A DNA stretch of 5,911 nucleotides. Origin: Chitinophagaceae bacterium (GTDB lineage: Bacteria; Bacteroidota; Bacteroidia; Chitinophagales; Chitinophagaceae). Within the stretch, counting starts at the first letter, position 1, and every line of letters begins with the position of its first letter. The stretch spans positions 1-5,911 of the forward strand of contig JAEUVI010000415.1 in assembly GCA_016787105.1 (NCBI GenBank), read 5' to 3'. The notes below the pieces were generated by a model, which was not told the origin of the DNA, searched no databases, and was given only the letters and a program-made list of their open reading frames with translations. Positions 4,754-5,911 of this stretch are shown one piece after another. The position numbers and the translations under genes are program-made.

Positions 4754-5911
4754 TTATTCTTTCTCTTTCTTACCAAACAGCTTTTTAAAAAATCCTTTTT
4801 TCTTTTTATCATCTTCTTCTTTCGGATCTCCGATTTTTGGATCTTTTGGTTTTACTGCAGATGTATCTTTGGTGATCTCTTTTTTATCATCGTCTTTCGG
4901 CGCCTCGCTTTCCGGCCCGATGTATTCGTTGGTCTGTATTTCAAAATCTTTTTCACTACCTACACCCTGGTCTGTCCCTTCTGCACCAGGATTGGTATTG
5001 CCTATCATATTTATAATGTCCGCACTGTTGATTTCATTTTCCATTTGAGCAGGTTTGTTAAACCGCGCTTCTTTATCTATTCCCAATGATTTATCTGCAT
5101 ATACTTTTTTGAAAAAATATTCCCATATCGGCCTCGCAGCCTGGCCACCAAAACCGAGATTATTTTCCAAACGGATAAAACGATCATCGCAACCTATCCA
5201 TACACCGCCGAGCAACTGCGGCGAATACCCCATAAACCAACCATCGCTGTTATCATTCGTAGTTCCTGTTTTGCCTCCCATTTCTGCAGCACCCAACCTG
5301 CCTCTGAGGCCTGCCGCAGTACCGCGGTCAACGGTTCCCTGCATCATCTGGCACATTTTATAGGCTGTTATTTCACTTACGGCTTCTTTTCGGTTTACGC
5401 TGTAGTCAAAACGTTTCAGCACATTACCATTCCTGTCTTCAATGCGTGTGATAAAATATGGTTTGGTAGAAAATCCACGACCTGCAAAAATGCTGTATCC
5501 CCACATCATCTCGTATAATGATAATTCGCATGCGCCCAATGCCAGTGAAGGGTAGGGCTGTACTTTGGTCGGAATATTCAGCCTGCTGATAAAATCAGCA
5601 AATTGCTGCGGGCCTACCTGTTTCATAATGTAAGCGCTTGCGCAGTTGAGTGAAAATGCCAATGCCCCCGCCATAGTAACCTGTGGCTGACCAGGACATT
5701 TTTTACCAGCAGGTACCCAACCATTACCCTGGAAGAACTGTGCCTGGTTTTCACATATCGTTTCAGGAGTAAAACCCCTTTCTTCCATAGCCTGCGTGTA
5801 CAGCAATGGTTTTATTGTAGATCCTACCTGGCGCTTCGTTTTCAGGTTCGCATGATCGTACTTGTAAGTCTTGAAACCGATGCCACCTACCCACGCTTTT
5901 ACCTCGCCAGT
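4754..5911 (-). CDS. Class A penicillin-binding protein (PBP1A-like), C-terminal transpeptidase part, truncated by window edge
   Basis: This is the last 385 codons of a bifunctional peptidoglycan synthase. The open frame runs unbroken to the right edge, so any start inside the window (such as the TTG at 5806) would be false: the catalytic SxxK lies upstream of it. Counting from the edge, TGEVKAWVGG (1-10) is the usual lead-in. GSTIKP holds the nucleophile S31 and K34; S87-L-N89 is the SxN motif; and K214-TGT is the third motif, followed by DGWFMGY. These are the complete penicilloyl-serine transpeptidase motifs, so 4-3 cross-linking activity is expected. The glycosyltransferase domain and membrane anchor should lie outside the window. 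RPIWEYF (about 260-266) ends the conserved fold. A charged tail of about 99 residues (287-385) follows, Asp/Glu/Lys/Pro-rich and ending in KKKKGFFKKLFGKKEKE. PBP1A is a better guess than PBP1C, since the tail lacks a recognisable PBP1C-type domain. Confidence 0.93.
   Translation of the reverse strand, partial: TGEVKAWVGGIGFKTYKYDHANLKTKRQVGSTIKPLLYTQAMEERGFTPETICENQAQFFQGNGWVPAGKKCPGQPQVTMAGALAFSLNCASAYIMKQVGPQQFADFISRLNIPTKVQPYPSLALGACELSLYEMMWGYSIFAGRGFSTKPYFITRIEDRNGNVLKRFDYSVNRKEAVSEITAYKMCQMMQGTVDRGTAAGLRGRLGAAEMGGKTGTTNDNSDGWFMGYSPQLLGGVWIGCDDRFIRLENNLGFGGQAARPIWEYFFKKVYADKSLGIDKEARFNKPAQMENEINSADIINMIGNTNPGAEGTDQGVGSEKDFEIQTNEYIGPESEAPKDDDKKEITKDTSAVKPKDPKIGDPKEEDDKKKKGFFKKLFGKKEKE

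Noticed and set aside
4682..5089. Plus-strand open frame with a very Phe-rich product that could pass for a membrane protein
   Set aside because: The apparent hydrophobic segments are the reverse complement of the Lys/Glu-rich tail of the PBP, a known source of false membrane-protein frames.
5804..5806. TTG at 5806-5804 as the start of a 350-residue protein
   Set aside because: The frame continues upstream to the window edge and includes the catalytic SxxK motif, so the TTG is an internal Leu codon (residue 36 of the visible part).

Overview
This window reads as ordinary chromosomal DNA from a member of the Bacteroidota, most likely a Chitinophagaceae-like genome. The signs are promoter-like boxes matching the Bacteroidota -7 element (TAnnTTTG), no Shine-Dalgarno sequence before any start, signal peptides ending in AQ, an OmpA protein with thrombospondin type-3 repeats, and a class A penicillin-binding protein with a lysine-rich tail ending in GFFKKLFGKKEKE. 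The family placement is inference from protein style, not from a marker gene.

Layout, left to right. Positions 1-326 (minus) hold the first 108 codons of a VanX/DdpX-type D-Ala-D-Ala dipeptidase, cut by the left edge. Only 30 bp away and divergent is a 571-residue lipoprotein L,D-transpeptidase of the LdtD (YcbB) type (357-2072, plus). An RlpA-like double-psi beta-barrel protein (2084-2500, plus) follows after 11 bp, probably in the same operon. An OmpA-family protein with a barrel, four 29-residue calcium-binding-type repeats and a peptidoglycan-binding domain follows (2585-3928, plus) and probably has its own promoter. A clear rho-independent terminator lies at 3994-4029. A YihX-like HAD phosphatase (4081-4692, plus) comes next, with a perfect -7 box almost touching its start codon. 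It converges on the C-terminal 385 codons of a class A penicillin-binding protein (4754-5911, minus), cut by the right edge. A weak shared hairpin lies between the two.

Functionally, five of six genes act on or bind peptidoglycan: D-Ala-D-Ala hydrolysis, 3-3 cross-linking, glycan-strand cleavage, outer-membrane anchoring to the wall, and glycan polymerisation with 4-3 cross-linking. The HAD phosphatase has no visible link to this theme. No mobile element, CRISPR array, tRNA, rRNA or defence gene was seen, and no intergenic gap exceeds about 155 bp.

I did not find a convincing undescribed system. The points most worth a second look are a His-to-Cys change in the RlpA-like protein at the position of a conserved active-site residue, the possible leaderless start of the HAD gene, and the compact wall-enzyme neighbourhood itself.
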